Under the pieces are notes generated by a model. It had not been told where the DNA came from. It saw nothing but the letters and a program-made list of their open reading frames with translations, and searched no databases. A stretch of DNA of 64,000 nucleotides from Koleobacter methoxysyntrophicus (GTDB taxonomy: Bacteria > Bacillota > Thermosediminibacteria > Koleobacterales > Koleobacteraceae), in NCBI RefSeq assembly GCF_017301615.1, contig NZ_CP059066.1, positions 1,144,001 through 1,208,000 of the forward strand, read 5' to 3'. A program made the translations under genes and the position numbers. Positions 18,870 to 27,086 of this stretch are shown in pieces (within the stretch, counting starts at the first letter, position 1; every line of letters begins with the position of its first letter).

Positions 18870-18930
18870 CGCACTTGATAAGGTTCCGTTTAAGTAAATA
18901 GAGAACATCATAATCTGCCTGAATTTCCTT

Positions 18931-19650
18931 TCACCTTTTTTCTTCAAATTCGAGCTTATTATTACTGCAAACCTCGGTGTTAGAGGGTAATGGGATAAAC
19001 CTTTGCCAGTTCATTAAGGCGTAGATACATTCACGATACATCTGAAGACGATAACGGAAACCGGGGACAAAACCCAGTTTGCTCTCTTTAGTATGGTGGG
19101 TTATCCCTCTTAATATAGGCATGGCAATAGGAACACCTTGATGCTGAGCCACTCTGCTCAAAAATATTTCAACCCCAAACCTTGTCCAGGAAAGATTAGG
19201 CAGGGTTTCGACAAATTTTCCTGACAGACCCCTTTGGCCGTTAAGTATTGCAAAAAATCGTTGGGCCAAATCAACGCTGAGTTTGCCGCCTTTTTGAAAC
19301 ATTCCAATTGTCATACCTATTTTCGGGTCGATTCTTAGGGGTTCAAGCAAGGCGTCCATATGTTCATGTCTTAGATTTATAAGGTCAGCATCAAGGAAAA
19401 GCCAGTAGGAGGCATGTTTTACATAATCTATCGCTGTCTGCAGTGCTGCACCCTTACCGCGATTTTGAGTATGTTGCAGTAATTCTACAGGGTATTGCTG
19501 AGCGCACTTTGCTGTATCATCATTTGAACCATCATCAATAACGATGATTCTCTTTTCTCTTTTATAGCTGCAGACTACATCTAAAACACTGCCGATCCTC
19601 GGCCCCTCATTATAAGCAGGTATTAGTATCACAAGTTCTTCATTTGCCAT
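18931..19650 (-). CDS. Family 2 glycosyltransferase
   Basis: A 239-residue GT-A fold transferase. The nucleotide-sugar binding start (ILIPAYNEGPRIGSVL), the VIDDGSNDDT block and the DXD-type metal site in LFLDADLI are present. No membrane segment is evident, so it is a cytosolic or peripheral enzyme, similar to dolichyl-phosphate or glucosyl-phosphoglycerate type transferases. Acceptor and donor are not predictable. It stands alone on the minus strand. Confidence 0.82.
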   Translation of the reverse strand: MANEELVILIPAYNEGPRIGSVLDVVCSYKREKRIIVIDDGSNDDTAKCAQQYPVELLQHTQNRGKGAALQTAIDYVKHASYWLFLDADLINLRHEHMDALLEPLRIDPKIGMTIGMFQKGGKLSVDLAQRFFAILNGQRGLSGKFVETLPNLSWTRFGVEIFLSRVAQHQGVPIAMPILRGITHHTKESKLGFVPGFRYRLQMYRECIYALMNWQRFIPLPSNTEVCSNNKLEFEEKR

Positions 19651-19774
19651 TTATTAACCACTTCCTCACAAAAGAAGAAAAAATTATAAAGAAAAAATTA
19701 TTACCAATAACAATTATAGTTAACCCCTGTTAGAACTGTCAACAGAAAAAAGAACATTAACTTTAAAAAGGAGT

Positions 19775-19802
19775 TTGCCAGAATCCGGCGAAAATATATA
19801 AT
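19775..19802 (+). promoter_or_regulatory. Promoter-like conserved block, copy 2
   Basis: TTGCCA (19775-19780), 16-bp spacer with GGCGAAAA, TATAAT (19797-19802), about 75 bp before the MBL hydrolase. It matches the block at 17273-17310 over about 40 bp. Confidence 0.5.
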
Positions 19803-19876
19803 TAAGCAAATTTAAATAAATAATAAAGATCAACAATTGCATTATTAACAAGATTTTGTCACCGGAGGTATCAACC

Positions 19877-20770
19877 ATGGCTTTAGAACTGAAGCAAATC
19901 CGCGGGAATACATATTACCTTAAAGGTTCCGTCAATTCAGGGGTTTACATAATCGACGATAATAAGTGTATTCTGATCGATACAGGCCTTGATGAAACCA
20001 TAGGGAGACAGATATTAAGGGCTCTCGAAGGGGCGAATCTAATACCGACAGCAATAATAAACACCCATTCCCATGCAGACCACTTCGGAGCAAATGCAGT
20101 TGTAAAACAAAGGAGCGGTGCCAGGGTCTATGCAACACCTTTTGAAAAGGCGGTTATCGAGAATCCGTATCTTGAACCCTTCTATTTATTTTCTGCAGCA
20201 CCGTTTCGCGAACTGGAAAATAAATTCCTTATGGGCATCCCGTGCAGGGTTGACAGTGCAATAGAATTCCCCGACCTTGAGTTTGATGATTTCCCTGTGA
20301 AAATAATCCCTTTAAAGGGCCATTCTCCCCAGCAGATAGGAGTAGCTACACCCGATAATGTGCTGTTTGCTGCCGATTCCTATTTTTCACCGGAGATAAT
20401 AGATAAATATAAGTTGCCCTATTTTTCAGATATAACCAACACACTCAAGACCCTTGAAAGCTTAAAGACCTCTGAATATGCATATTATCTCCCGTGCCAC
20501 GGAGAGGTGACCACAGCCCCGCAAAAGGCCATTGACAAAAACATATCCGCTATTCAGGATACCCGGGAACTCATCCTGGAAATGCTCAATACGCCTATGA
20601 CCAGGGAGGAAATTATGGCAGTGGTTGTTGAAAGGTATAATATAAAACTAAGTTCCACTCAATATGTCTTAACACTTTCTGCCGTATCAGCCTATCTGTC
20701 CCATTTAAAAAATGAAAACCTTTTAAAAATAGAGTATAATAAAGGTGGGCTTTACTGGAAGAAAAAATAA
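19877..20770 (+). CDS. MBL-fold metallo-hydrolase
   Basis: A 297-residue metallo-beta-lactamase-fold protein with the metal motif [12 protein letters not shown] (H64-H69 region), a later [10 protein letters not shown] histidine and the DSYFS block. A C-terminal winged-helix-like tail of about 70 residues is typical of the glyoxalase-II/Rv-type branch. The substrate is unknown. The start is ATG 19877 with GGAGGT 7 bp upstream; an earlier in-frame TTG lacks a ribosome site. It is followed after 44 bp by ridA, so the two are probably cotranscribed. Confidence 0.85.
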   Translation: MALELKQIRGNTYYLKGSVNSGVYIIDDNKCILIDTGLDETIGRQILRALEGANLIPTAIINTHSHADHFGANAVVKQRSGARVYATPFEKAVIENPYLEPFYLFSAAPFRELENKFLMGIPCRVDSAIEFPDLEFDDFPVKIIPLKGHSPQQIGVATPDNVLFAADSYFSPEIIDKYKLPYFSDITNTLKTLESLKTSEYAYYLPCHGEVTTAPQKAIDKNISAIQDTRELILEMLNTPMTREEIMAVVVERYNIKLSSTQYVLTLSAVSAYLSHLKNENLLKIEYNKGGLYWKKK

Positions 20771-20814
20771 CCGCGTTGAGCGGGATAAAAAATCAAAAAA
20801 GAGGAGGAAAAATT

Positions 20815-21195
20815 ATGAAAAAGCAGGCTATTTCAACTAAAAAAGCCCCCGCAGCTGTAGGGCCGTATTCCCAGGCTATAAAAGCGGGAGGTTTCCTGTT
20901 CGTTTCAGGTCAGATTCCGATAAACCCTGAAACAGGGGAGCTGGTAACGGGTGACATAAAAGTCCAGACCCACCAGGTTCTCAAAAATGTCAAAGCAATC
21001 CTTGAAGAAGCAGGGCTGACAATGGATGATGTGGTAAAGGCTACGGTATTTATTTCAGATATGGACCAATTTGCTGCAGTAAATGAGGTTTATGCCAAGT
21101 ATTTCGGCGATGTTCCCCCTGCCCGGGCATGTGTGGAAGTGGCAAGGATACCCAAGGATGTCGGGGTAGAAGTGGAGGTAATAGCTATCTGTTAG
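20815..21195 (+). CDS. ridA: RidA-family enamine/imine deaminase
   Basis: A 126-residue RidA (YjgF/YER057c/UK114) protein, which hydrolyses reactive 2-aminoacrylate-type enamines made by PLP enzymes. Family blocks [18 protein letters not shown], and the C-terminal PPARACVEV with the catalytic arginine are present. The start is ATG 20815 behind GAGGAGGAAA. Length is typical. Confidence 0.93.
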   Translation: MKKQAISTKKAPAAVGPYSQAIKAGGFLFVSGQIPINPETGELVTGDIKVQTHQVLKNVKAILEEAGLTMDDVVKATVFISDMDQFAAVNEVYAKYFGDVPPARACVEVARIPKDVGVEVEVIAIC

Positions 21196-21289
21196 ACATT
21201 ATGAAGTTTTTTAGAAACGGAGCGTTTGAAAATAAACAAAAGAAGTAAAAATTTTTGTATAATTCGTTTTTGGGTTTATAAGACTTATG

Positions 21290-21320
21290 ATAGACCGGTT
21301 AAAAACAGCCGGTCTATTTG
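21290..21320 (+). terminator. Terminator after ridA
   Basis: A 9-bp stem ATAGACCGG (21290-21298) / CCGGTCTAT (21309-21317) followed by TTGT. Confidence 0.65.
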
Positions 21321-21382
21321 TATCTAAAAAATGATTCTCCTGTAAAAACCTATTTTATTGTCTTTGTACTACCTATATATAG

Positions 21383-21874
21383 GTGTCGAATATATTTTTA
21401 AAATATTTTTCATTTCTCTACGGAGAAAGGGCACCTTTTAAAAATCCCTTTGCCAGCGGCGGTTTCTTTGGATTATCGGCTTATCATACAAAGTTCCATA
21501 TTTTAAGGGCATCTTATGAAGGCATCGCCCTTTCACTGCTCGACTGTTACAATTATCTTCCCCAAATCTATAGTAAGGTTTATATTTCAGGGGGAGGGTC
21601 GGAAAGCAATATCTTATGCCAGATGGTTGCTGATTGCCTCGGGAAGCCTGTAATTCGCCCGCTTTCAAAGGAACTGGGTATAGACGGGATAGTTAAAACC
21701 CTTAAGGTAGGCCTCGGTTATATAAAAGAATTTTCTTCTATACACGATGACAGTCAAACCGTATTTATGCCCGATCGAATTTGCAATCAAAAATATAAAC
21801 AGCTTTATAAACTATTCATCGAGATTCAGAAAAAAATGGAAGGATTCTGGGAAAACAGGCTGAAAATAGTTTAA
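21383..21874 (+). pseudogene. FGGY carbohydrate kinase, C-terminal fragment
   Basis: 163 codons match only the last third of FGGY kinases (xylulokinase/fuculokinase type): GERAPF..P.A.G.FFGLS, RA.YEGIA, then the ISGGGSESNILCQMVAD block. The N-terminal ATPase half (about 300 residues) is absent, and nothing upstream resembles it. The glycine-rich stretch is followed by a degraded helix region. The GTG at 21383 has no good ribosome site. Interpreted as a 5'-truncated remnant of a sugar kinase that once preceded the aldolase gene. Confidence 0.7.
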
Positions 21875-21927
21875 AATTAATAATGAAACAGCTGATCAAT
21901 CTAAATTTTTACCAAGGGGGACTTTTT

Positions 21928-22572
21928 ATGGATGTAAAGGAAATAAGAAAGGCAGTATGTGAGGCAGGATTAAGAATGTGCAGCACAGGTCTTGTTGCAG
22001 GCACCTGGGGTAATATAAGTGCCAGAGTAGACCAAACCCATATGCTAATAACGCCGAGCGGTATGGATTATAAAACCCTTAAACCAGAAGATATTGTTCT
22101 GGTCAACATCCATGACCTGAAATACGAAGGCACTCTAAAACCTTCCCTTGAAACACCACTGCATGCTGCGATATACAGGGAAAGGCCCGGCATAAATGCG
22201 GTAATTCACACCCATTCCACAAATGCGTGTACCGTTGCTGCAGCCCATAAAGAAATACCGCCGATTCTCGACGATATGGTCCAGATTATAGGAGGTTCTC
22301 TCAGGGTAGCCAGCTATGCCTTACCCGGGACCGATGAACTGGTAGAATACGCGATTGAAAAACTGGAAGGGAGGAATGCGGTAATTTTAGCAAACCACGG
22401 GCCTGTCTGCCTTGGACGCAGTATAGAAGAGGCTTTTGTTACGTGCCAGGTGGTTGAAAAGGCAGCAAGGGTATTTATCGATGCACAGCTGCTGGGCGGC
22501 GCAGTACGGTTAAAAGATGAAGATGTAGCTTTTATGCATAAGTTCTTTTTAGAAAAGTACGGCCAAAAATAA
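21928..22572 (+). CDS. Class II aldolase/adducin family protein (L-fuculose-phosphate aldolase-like)
   Basis: A 214-residue class II aldolase of the fuculose-1-phosphate/ribulose-5-phosphate epimerase family, using zinc for retro-aldol cleavage to DHAP. Zinc ligands are in IHTHSTNA and ANHGPV; the phosphate-binding GTWGNIS, TPSGMDY and the acidic LETPLH block are present. The start is ATG 21928 with AAGGGGG just upstream. The kinase fragment before it and the truncated dehydrogenase after it suggest a once larger sugar-acid or deoxy-sugar pathway. Confidence 0.88.
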   Translation: MDVKEIRKAVCEAGLRMCSTGLVAGTWGNISARVDQTHMLITPSGMDYKTLKPEDIVLVNIHDLKYEGTLKPSLETPLHAAIYRERPGINAVIHTHSTNACTVAAAHKEIPPILDDMVQIIGGSLRVASYALPGTDELVEYAIEKLEGRNAVILANHGPVCLGRSIEEAFVTCQVVEKAARVFIDAQLLGGAVRLKDEDVAFMHKFFLEKYGQK

Positions 22573-22584
22573 GGAGGAGAAGTT

Positions 22585-22683
22585 ATGGCAGCATATAGAA
22601 CTATTGTAACGGCCCAGATTGAACACAGCTACCTTGAACAGTTAAAAGAGTACAGTGAAGTGATTGTAGCGGGGAAGATGTAA
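22585..22683 (+). pseudogene. Truncated 2-hydroxyacid dehydrogenase start (32 codons)
   Basis: A 32-codon frame begins at ATG 22585 behind a very strong AAGGAGGAG site, 12 bp after the aldolase. The sequence (IVTAQIEHSYLEQLKEYSEV then AG) resembles the N-terminal beta strand and helix of D-2-hydroxyacid dehydrogenases, then stops at TAA 22681. No dehydrogenase remainder follows in any frame I could read. It could instead be a genuine small peptide gene. Confidence 0.45.
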
Positions 22684-22880
22684 TACGATGGATTAAAAAT
22701 CAGCAACCCGTTAACGTATTTTCTTAACAATCGGCAGTTTATTCCAAAGACCGGTGAAATCTAAAAATTTTCCCTTCTCCAATATTTTTGCTGATAAACA
22801 CATAATCAGTAACAAAAACCCCGTGAAATGAATAACATAATTTATATGTTATATAGCAGTTTTGTAGAAGGGTGATTCAG

Positions 22881-24155
22881 ATGAAACTTCCTGAATATGG
22901 CCTAGGAGAAAGGGACCTGAGAAAAACAAAACCCTTAATGCGGGGTACCGATGTAAGGAAACTTCAGCAGTACCTGAAGGCACTGGGCTTTTTAAAGGGA
23001 AGGGTTGACGGAATCTTCGGTGATGAGACCGAAAAGGCCCTGAAAGAGTTCCAAAGGGTAAATAACCTGAAACCGACAGGGATGTGGATAAGAAGAGGGG
23101 GAAGTTATGACCCTACAATTGACGAGATAAAGGGTCTTTTTGCCGATAGGTATATTGACTGGCAGGTATATCAGAAAAATCCCCAGCACACTGGATTTAC
23201 CTCCTTTAAAATAAGCCTTCCCTTAAAGGAAATCCGAAAAATTAAAATACCCGGGGATGTGAAAATCATAGCTTTCAATAACAGGATACTGGCATGGACG
23301 CCCGAAGGGTTGTACTGTATTCAATCAAATTCCGGCAGGCTCAGCTGGAAAAAGGAAATCAAGGGAATTAGCCATTATCCCTGTGCCGATAATAATTCTG
23401 TTTTTGTGCCCCTTGAAAACGAGTTGACAGCCTTAAATATAAAAAAAGGCAGCCGGCTCTGGAGTTTTACATCTGATGAGGAACTGACCTTTTCGCCGCT
23501 TCCCTTTGATGGGAAGATAATAATAGGGACCAAGGGTGAAATAACCGCCTTGGATCAGCTTTCGGGGAGAAAGCTTTGGTCATATACAGGACCTGATGTA
23601 TTCTATTCTCAGCCAGCGGCTGCCGATGGCTTAATAGCAGCAGGGGGATACAACAGGATGGTGTACGGTATTAGCGCAGATACGGGGCAGGTAATTTGGA
23701 AAATAAAATGCCATGATATAATTAAGGACCCTCCGGTAATTGAAAAAAACAGGGTATATATTACTGCGGGCGAAAGGAGATTCTACTCTATCAACAGGGA
23801 AACGGGTGAATTCGAATGGAAGGCAATAATGGGGCGGGGGGATTATTTCAGTCCCGCAGTATGGAACGAAAAACTGTTTTATTCCTCAAGGGACGGCACA
23901 CTCTGCAGCCTTGATGGTGAGAAGGGGACTGTTCGTTGGGTATGCAGCCTGTCTGCCCCTGTAACCGCTCCCCCGATAATCACTAAAGACAATATGCTTG
24001 TGGGCACTGAAGACGGCCTCAAGGCCATTGACCTGACCGAGGGGAAGGTCCAATGGGAAGGGCTTCAGGGAAATAAAATTAACAGCATCGGCGCCTTTAA
24101 ATACAGCATTATAGCCTCGATATCGGGTTATATTTTCATCCTTTCGGGAATATAA
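22881..24155 (+). CDS. Peptidoglycan-binding domain fused to PQQ-type beta-propeller
   Basis: A 424-residue protein. Residues about 14-65 form a PG_binding_1 domain (LMRGTDVRKLQQYLKALGF...DGIFGDETEKALKEFQ). Most of the remainder is a PQQ/WD-like propeller with recurring I...G...W tryptophan-docking repeats, resembling BamB-like folds. No signal peptide is visible at the chosen start (ATG 22881; GAAGGGTGA upstream), so how it meets peptidoglycan is unclear; it may act in the spore or be released. Function unknown. murI follows 69 bp later. Confidence 0.8.
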   Translation: MKLPEYGLGERDLRKTKPLMRGTDVRKLQQYLKALGFLKGRVDGIFGDETEKALKEFQRVNNLKPTGMWIRRGGSYDPTIDEIKGLFADRYIDWQVYQKNPQHTGFTSFKISLPLKEIRKIKIPGDVKIIAFNNRILAWTPEGLYCIQSNSGRLSWKKEIKGISHYPCADNNSVFVPLENELTALNIKKGSRLWSFTSDEELTFSPLPFDGKIIIGTKGEITALDQLSGRKLWSYTGPDVFYSQPAAADGLIAAGGYNRMVYGISADTGQVIWKIKCHDIIKDPPVIEKNRVYITAGERRFYSINRETGEFEWKAIMGRGDYFSPAVWNEKLFYSSRDGTLCSLDGEKGTVRWVCSLSAPVTAPPIITKDNMLVGTEDGLKAIDLTEGKVQWEGLQGNKINSIGAFKYSIIASISGYIFILSGI

Positions 24156-24224
24156 TTTACAATTAGAGAATTAAGTGTTAAAATAGTTGCATATGACAGA
24201 TTCATCATAAGGAGGAATCGGTTT

Positions 24225-25034
24225 TTGGGCGGAAATAATAAACCAATAGGTGTTTTTGATTCCGGAGTAGGAGGGCTTACCGTTGTTAAGGAACTGTTCC
24301 GGTACCTCCCCGCTGAAGAAATAGTGTATTTCGGTGATACTGCCAGGGTTCCGTACGGCACGAAATCCAGGGGAACCGTTACCCGTTTTGCCTTTGAAAG
24401 CACCGGGTTTCTGATGGACATCGGAATCAAGATGCTGGTTATTGCGTGCAACACGGTGAGTGCTTCAAGCCTCAAGGAGATAAAAGCCAATTTCGATATA
24501 CCGGTCCAGGGTGTGATACACCCGGGAGCAGGGGCAGCGGTAAAGGCAACGAAAAATAAAAAAATAGGGGTTATAGGGACCGAAAGGACCATATCCAGCG
24601 GTGCTTACGTAGAGGCCATAAGAGCACTAGACGAAAGTATTGAGATATATTCAAAAGCCTGTCCCCTTTTCGTCCCCCTGGTAGAAGAGGGGTGGCTTGA
24701 TACAGAGGTTACCTACCTTACAGCCATAGAATACCTCGAGCCTCTGAAACGTGAGGGCATAGATACGTTAGTCCTGGCATGTACCCATTATCCCCTCCTA
24801 AAGGGTACGATACGGCATATCATGGGGAAAAACATAACCCTCATAGACTCGGCCATGGAAACGGCAAAAGCCGTTAAGGAAACCCTAAAATCCTTGGGCC
24901 TGGAGAGAAAAACAGATTCACCGCCTTCGCACAGGTTTTATGTGAGCGATAATCCGGAAAAATTCGTTAGGGTAGGAGAGAGATTTTTGAATAAAAAAAT
25001 AAATTCAATAGAAAAGATTGATATTGAAGGGTAA
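24225..25034 (+). CDS. murI: Glutamate racemase
   Basis: A 269-residue cofactor-independent racemase making D-glutamate for peptidoglycan. The two catalytic cysteines are in ACNTVSA (C75) and ACTHYPLL (C186), with the DSGVGGLTV and YFGDTARVPYG blocks. The start is TTG 24225 with AAGGAGGAA about 9 bp upstream. The length is normal and it appears intact. Confidence 0.95.
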   Translation: MGGNNKPIGVFDSGVGGLTVVKELFRYLPAEEIVYFGDTARVPYGTKSRGTVTRFAFESTGFLMDIGIKMLVIACNTVSASSLKEIKANFDIPVQGVIHPGAGAAVKATKNKKIGVIGTERTISSGAYVEAIRALDESIEIYSKACPLFVPLVEEGWLDTEVTYLTAIEYLEPLKREGIDTLVLACTHYPLLKGTIRHIMGKNITLIDSAMETAKAVKETLKSLGLERKTDSPPSHRFYVSDNPEKFVRVGERFLNKKINSIEKIDIEG

Positions 25035-25295
25035 ATAGAATTGGTAAACCAAAGCGTTTGGCCACAGCTTTTACATAGTTCTTGTATATAAGCAGCCGAA
25101 CGTTAGATCACTCGATGACCTCCAGGGTCACATATGCCTGTTCTTATCAGCAAAGATTGAGAAGAATTATTAGTTTAAAATGTAACGTGTCAATAAAAAA
25201 TTAAAAAGTGGTAACTATTTTAGCAGGAAAAATTCATTTTTAGGAGAATGATATCATATATAGTGGTACATAATAATATACATCGGGGGAAAATC

Positions 25296-25562
25296 GTGGG
25301 GAATTATCAGAAACTTTATCGTAAAATTAAGAATAATCCGAAAGATGTAAAATTTAATGATCTGGAAAAATTGATGACCAAAGTCGGAGGCTTTACTTCA
25401 TTACCTGGAAAAGGTGATCACTATTCATTTGTACACCCGGACTTAGATTACCCGATTGTAGTGGATACGAGAGGAAAAAGAAAACCTCTAAAGCAGTATA
25501 TCGTAAAAAAGTGTCTTCGAGTTTTTGAAGAGTTGAATCCGCATTTTGGAAAGGAGGATTGA
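25296..25562 (+). CDS. hicA: HicA-like toxin (mRNA interferase family)
   Basis: About 88 residues of the HicA/YcfA double-stranded-RNA-binding-like fold. The conserved glycine-histidine site is in GKGDHYSFVHPD and the basic end is RKPLKQYIVKKCL. HicA toxins cleave mRNA when not bound by HicB. The GTG start at 25296 has GGGGGA 5 bp upstream; an in-frame ATG 48 bp earlier is possible but lacks a ribosome site. hicB follows after 3 bp, and the three-gene set is AT-rich relative to its surroundings. Confidence 0.75.
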   Translation: MGNYQKLYRKIKNNPKDVKFNDLEKLMTKVGGFTSLPGKGDHYSFVHPDLDYPIVVDTRGKRKPLKQYIVKKCLRVFEELNPHFGKED

Positions 25563-25565
25563 TCT

Positions 25566-26081
25566 ATGAGTAAAAATCTGAAATATGGCATAAAAATATC
25601 TTTGTTATCAGAAGAAGATGGGGGAGGATACTTAGTAGAAGTCCCTGATCTGCCAGGTTGTATTACTGATGGTGATACTGTTGAAGAGGCAATATCTAAA
25701 GCTAAGGAAGCAATTGAGACATGGATTGAAACAGCTAAAAAAATGGGAAAGCCAATTCCTGAGCCAAGTTCTTACATAAATGAAAATGACTATAGTGGCA
25801 AATTAACTGTTCGAATGCCTAAGATTCTTCACAAAGAATTAGCTGAGGTTGCAGAGGAACAAGGGGTAAGCCTCAATCAGTTAATTATATATTATTTGTC
25901 AAAAAGTGTTGGGAAAGAGATGGCGGTAACTGCAAGCACTGAAACATTTATGATGAGAGAAGAAAAGTTTATTATTCATAAAACAGTTGCTGATGATAAT
26001 AATTTATGGCAGAAGATAAATGATAGACCAGAATTATTAGCTGAGAGGTTAAAAAATAGTAGGGGGTTAAAAAATCTGTGA
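25566..26081 (+). CDS. hicB: HicB-family antitoxin with extended C-terminus
   Basis: A 171-residue antitoxin. The N-terminal HicB partial RNase-H fold contains GGYLVEVPDLPGCITDGDT and AKEAIETWIE. A ribbon-helix-helix DNA-binding segment follows (KLTVRMPKILHKELAE, then GVSLNQLI). Typical HicB proteins end soon after this; here about 50 extra residues follow. A downstream SecB-like gene starts inside the stop codon. The extension could be a chaperone-addiction segment, as in HigA of the M. tuberculosis system; this is inference. Confidence 0.82.
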   Translation: MSKNLKYGIKISLLSEEDGGGYLVEVPDLPGCITDGDTVEEAISKAKEAIETWIETAKKMGKPIPEPSSYINENDYSGKLTVRMPKILHKELAEVAEEQGVSLNQLIIYYLSKSVGKEMAVTASTETFMMREEKFIIHKTVADDNNLWQKINDRPELLAERLKNSRGLKNL

Positions 26082-26506
26082 GTAAGCACAGGGAAAAACG
26101 AAATGAAACTATTTTAAATAAATTAAGAGTAATAAATATTCGATTAGAAAAACTCGAAGGAGAAACTGTTGAATTTAATTCTTCTGAATTTGAACAAAAC
26201 AAGATTGAGTTAAAAACCAAGTGGGATTATAACATAAGAAAAAAGGAGAAAGATATTTTAATTCTAACTGCGAATTTTAATACTTACTTTGTGCCTGAGA
26301 TACTGTTTAAACTTGAGTTAGAATATTCAATTTCCTACAAGCTCAAGGGAGATGTAAGCTTGGAAGAAATTAAATCTGAAATAGAGGAAATATTACGCCC
26401 TTGCGGCGAACTTAATACTATGATAGTTGCTCAATTGACTGATAAAATGGCCGGTTCACCTTTAATTGTACCTCCAATAATTAGAATAAAAGATGAAGAA
26501 GATTGA
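26078..26506 (+). CDS. SecB-like chaperone (putative TAC component)
   Basis: A 142-residue protein with the layout of SecB: an amphipathic start (LRVINIRLEKLEGE), alternating beta strands, then a C-terminal helix and loop (LNTMIVAQLTDKMAGSPL followed by VPP) resembling the SecB LFPYAR...PPL.L.P ending. The GTG start lies in the hicB stop (GTGA), so translation is coupled. SecB homologues linked to toxin-antitoxin pairs stabilise an otherwise unstable antitoxin. Assignment rests on pattern only; it could be an unrelated small protein of the same length. Confidence 0.55.
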   Translation: MSKHREKRNETILNKLRVINIRLEKLEGETVEFNSSEFEQNKIELKTKWDYNIRKKEKDILILTANFNTYFVPEILFKLELEYSISYKLKGDVSLEEIKSEIEEILRPCGELNTMIVAQLTDKMAGSPLIVPPIIRIKDEED

Positions 26507-26701
26507 AAGCCAAAATTTTGTTCGAATAAAGCCCGAATTTAATTGGGAATTATGCTACTATGCATATAGCAAAGTCATTTCCTGCCAGTTAATACATAAA
26601 TATTCAAGCAAATTTCTGGCTATTTCAAACTCCCGTTACCTTACAATAATTCTATAGCTGGCTGCAGTTCTGCTGTGCGACAAACGCGACAAACTTTCTT
26701 A

Positions 26702-26730
26702 TTGACACATCTCTTTTAAACTGATATGAT
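26702..26730 (+). promoter_or_regulatory. Sigma-A promoter of the pyr operon
   Basis: TTGACA (26702-26707), 17-bp spacer, TATGAT (26725-26730). The 26507-26700 stretch before it holds no recognisable feature. Confidence 0.8.
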
Positions 26731-26740
26731 ATAAAAAATG

Positions 26741-26841
26741 AATAAATCCTTTAAACTGGTCCTGTGAGGCTGGTAAGGAACGGTATAATAGGGGAATATG
26801 TGCAACCTTCCTGCTGTACGTCTGACAGCAGGAAGGTTTTT
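26741..26841 (+). promoter_or_regulatory. PyrR-type pyrimidine attenuator
   Basis: The leader contains GGTCCTGTGAGGCT at 26759-26772, matching the PyrR-binding loop consensus (ARUCCNGNGAGGYU). An intrinsic terminator follows: a 14-bp stem (26804-26817 with 26825-26838) ending in a T run at 26837-26841. In Bacillus, UMP-bound PyrR stabilises the first hairpin and lets the terminator form, shutting the operon off when pyrimidines are plentiful. No pyrR gene is present in this window. Confidence 0.8.
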
Positions 26842-26849
26842 GGCGTACA

Positions 26850-26970
26850 GGCTGAACTTCTCCGAAAAAAGCGCCGCAAGATGAGGCGCTGAGCCGGAGG
26901 GATGCGACTCCCCCCACTACCTTACTGTGAAAGAACCTGAATACAGGGCCGGGTAGTGCGGGGGATTTTT
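26850..26970 (+). ncRNA. Second structured leader element ending in a terminator-like hairpin
   Basis: Between the PyrR attenuator and pyrB lies a GC-rich block with a CTCCG...CGGAG outer pairing around a GCGCC...GGCGC hairpin. A larger hairpin follows, pairing CCCCC and CACTACC (from 26911) with GGTAGTG and GGGGG (26952-26964) and ending in TTTTT. It looks like a second regulated attenuator or riboswitch-like RNA; I could not match it to a known class. Nothing is recognised in 26971-27086 except the pyrB ribosome site. Confidence 0.5.
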
Positions 26971-27086
26971 AATTGCAGGGCTGTCGGGGCATAATATGAA
27001 AAACGAATTTCAACGTAATGCCCTTAGGAACCTGAGTCGTGTTAGAGGGGAAACAAATTTTTAATTAAGGGAAGGGAGAGATAAGG

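Noticed and set aside
26850-26970. TPP, lysine or cobalamin riboswitch
   Set aside because: Isolated fragments (GCTGAG, GAACCTGA, GAGGCGC) resemble these classes, but the order and conserved cores do not fit; left as unassigned.
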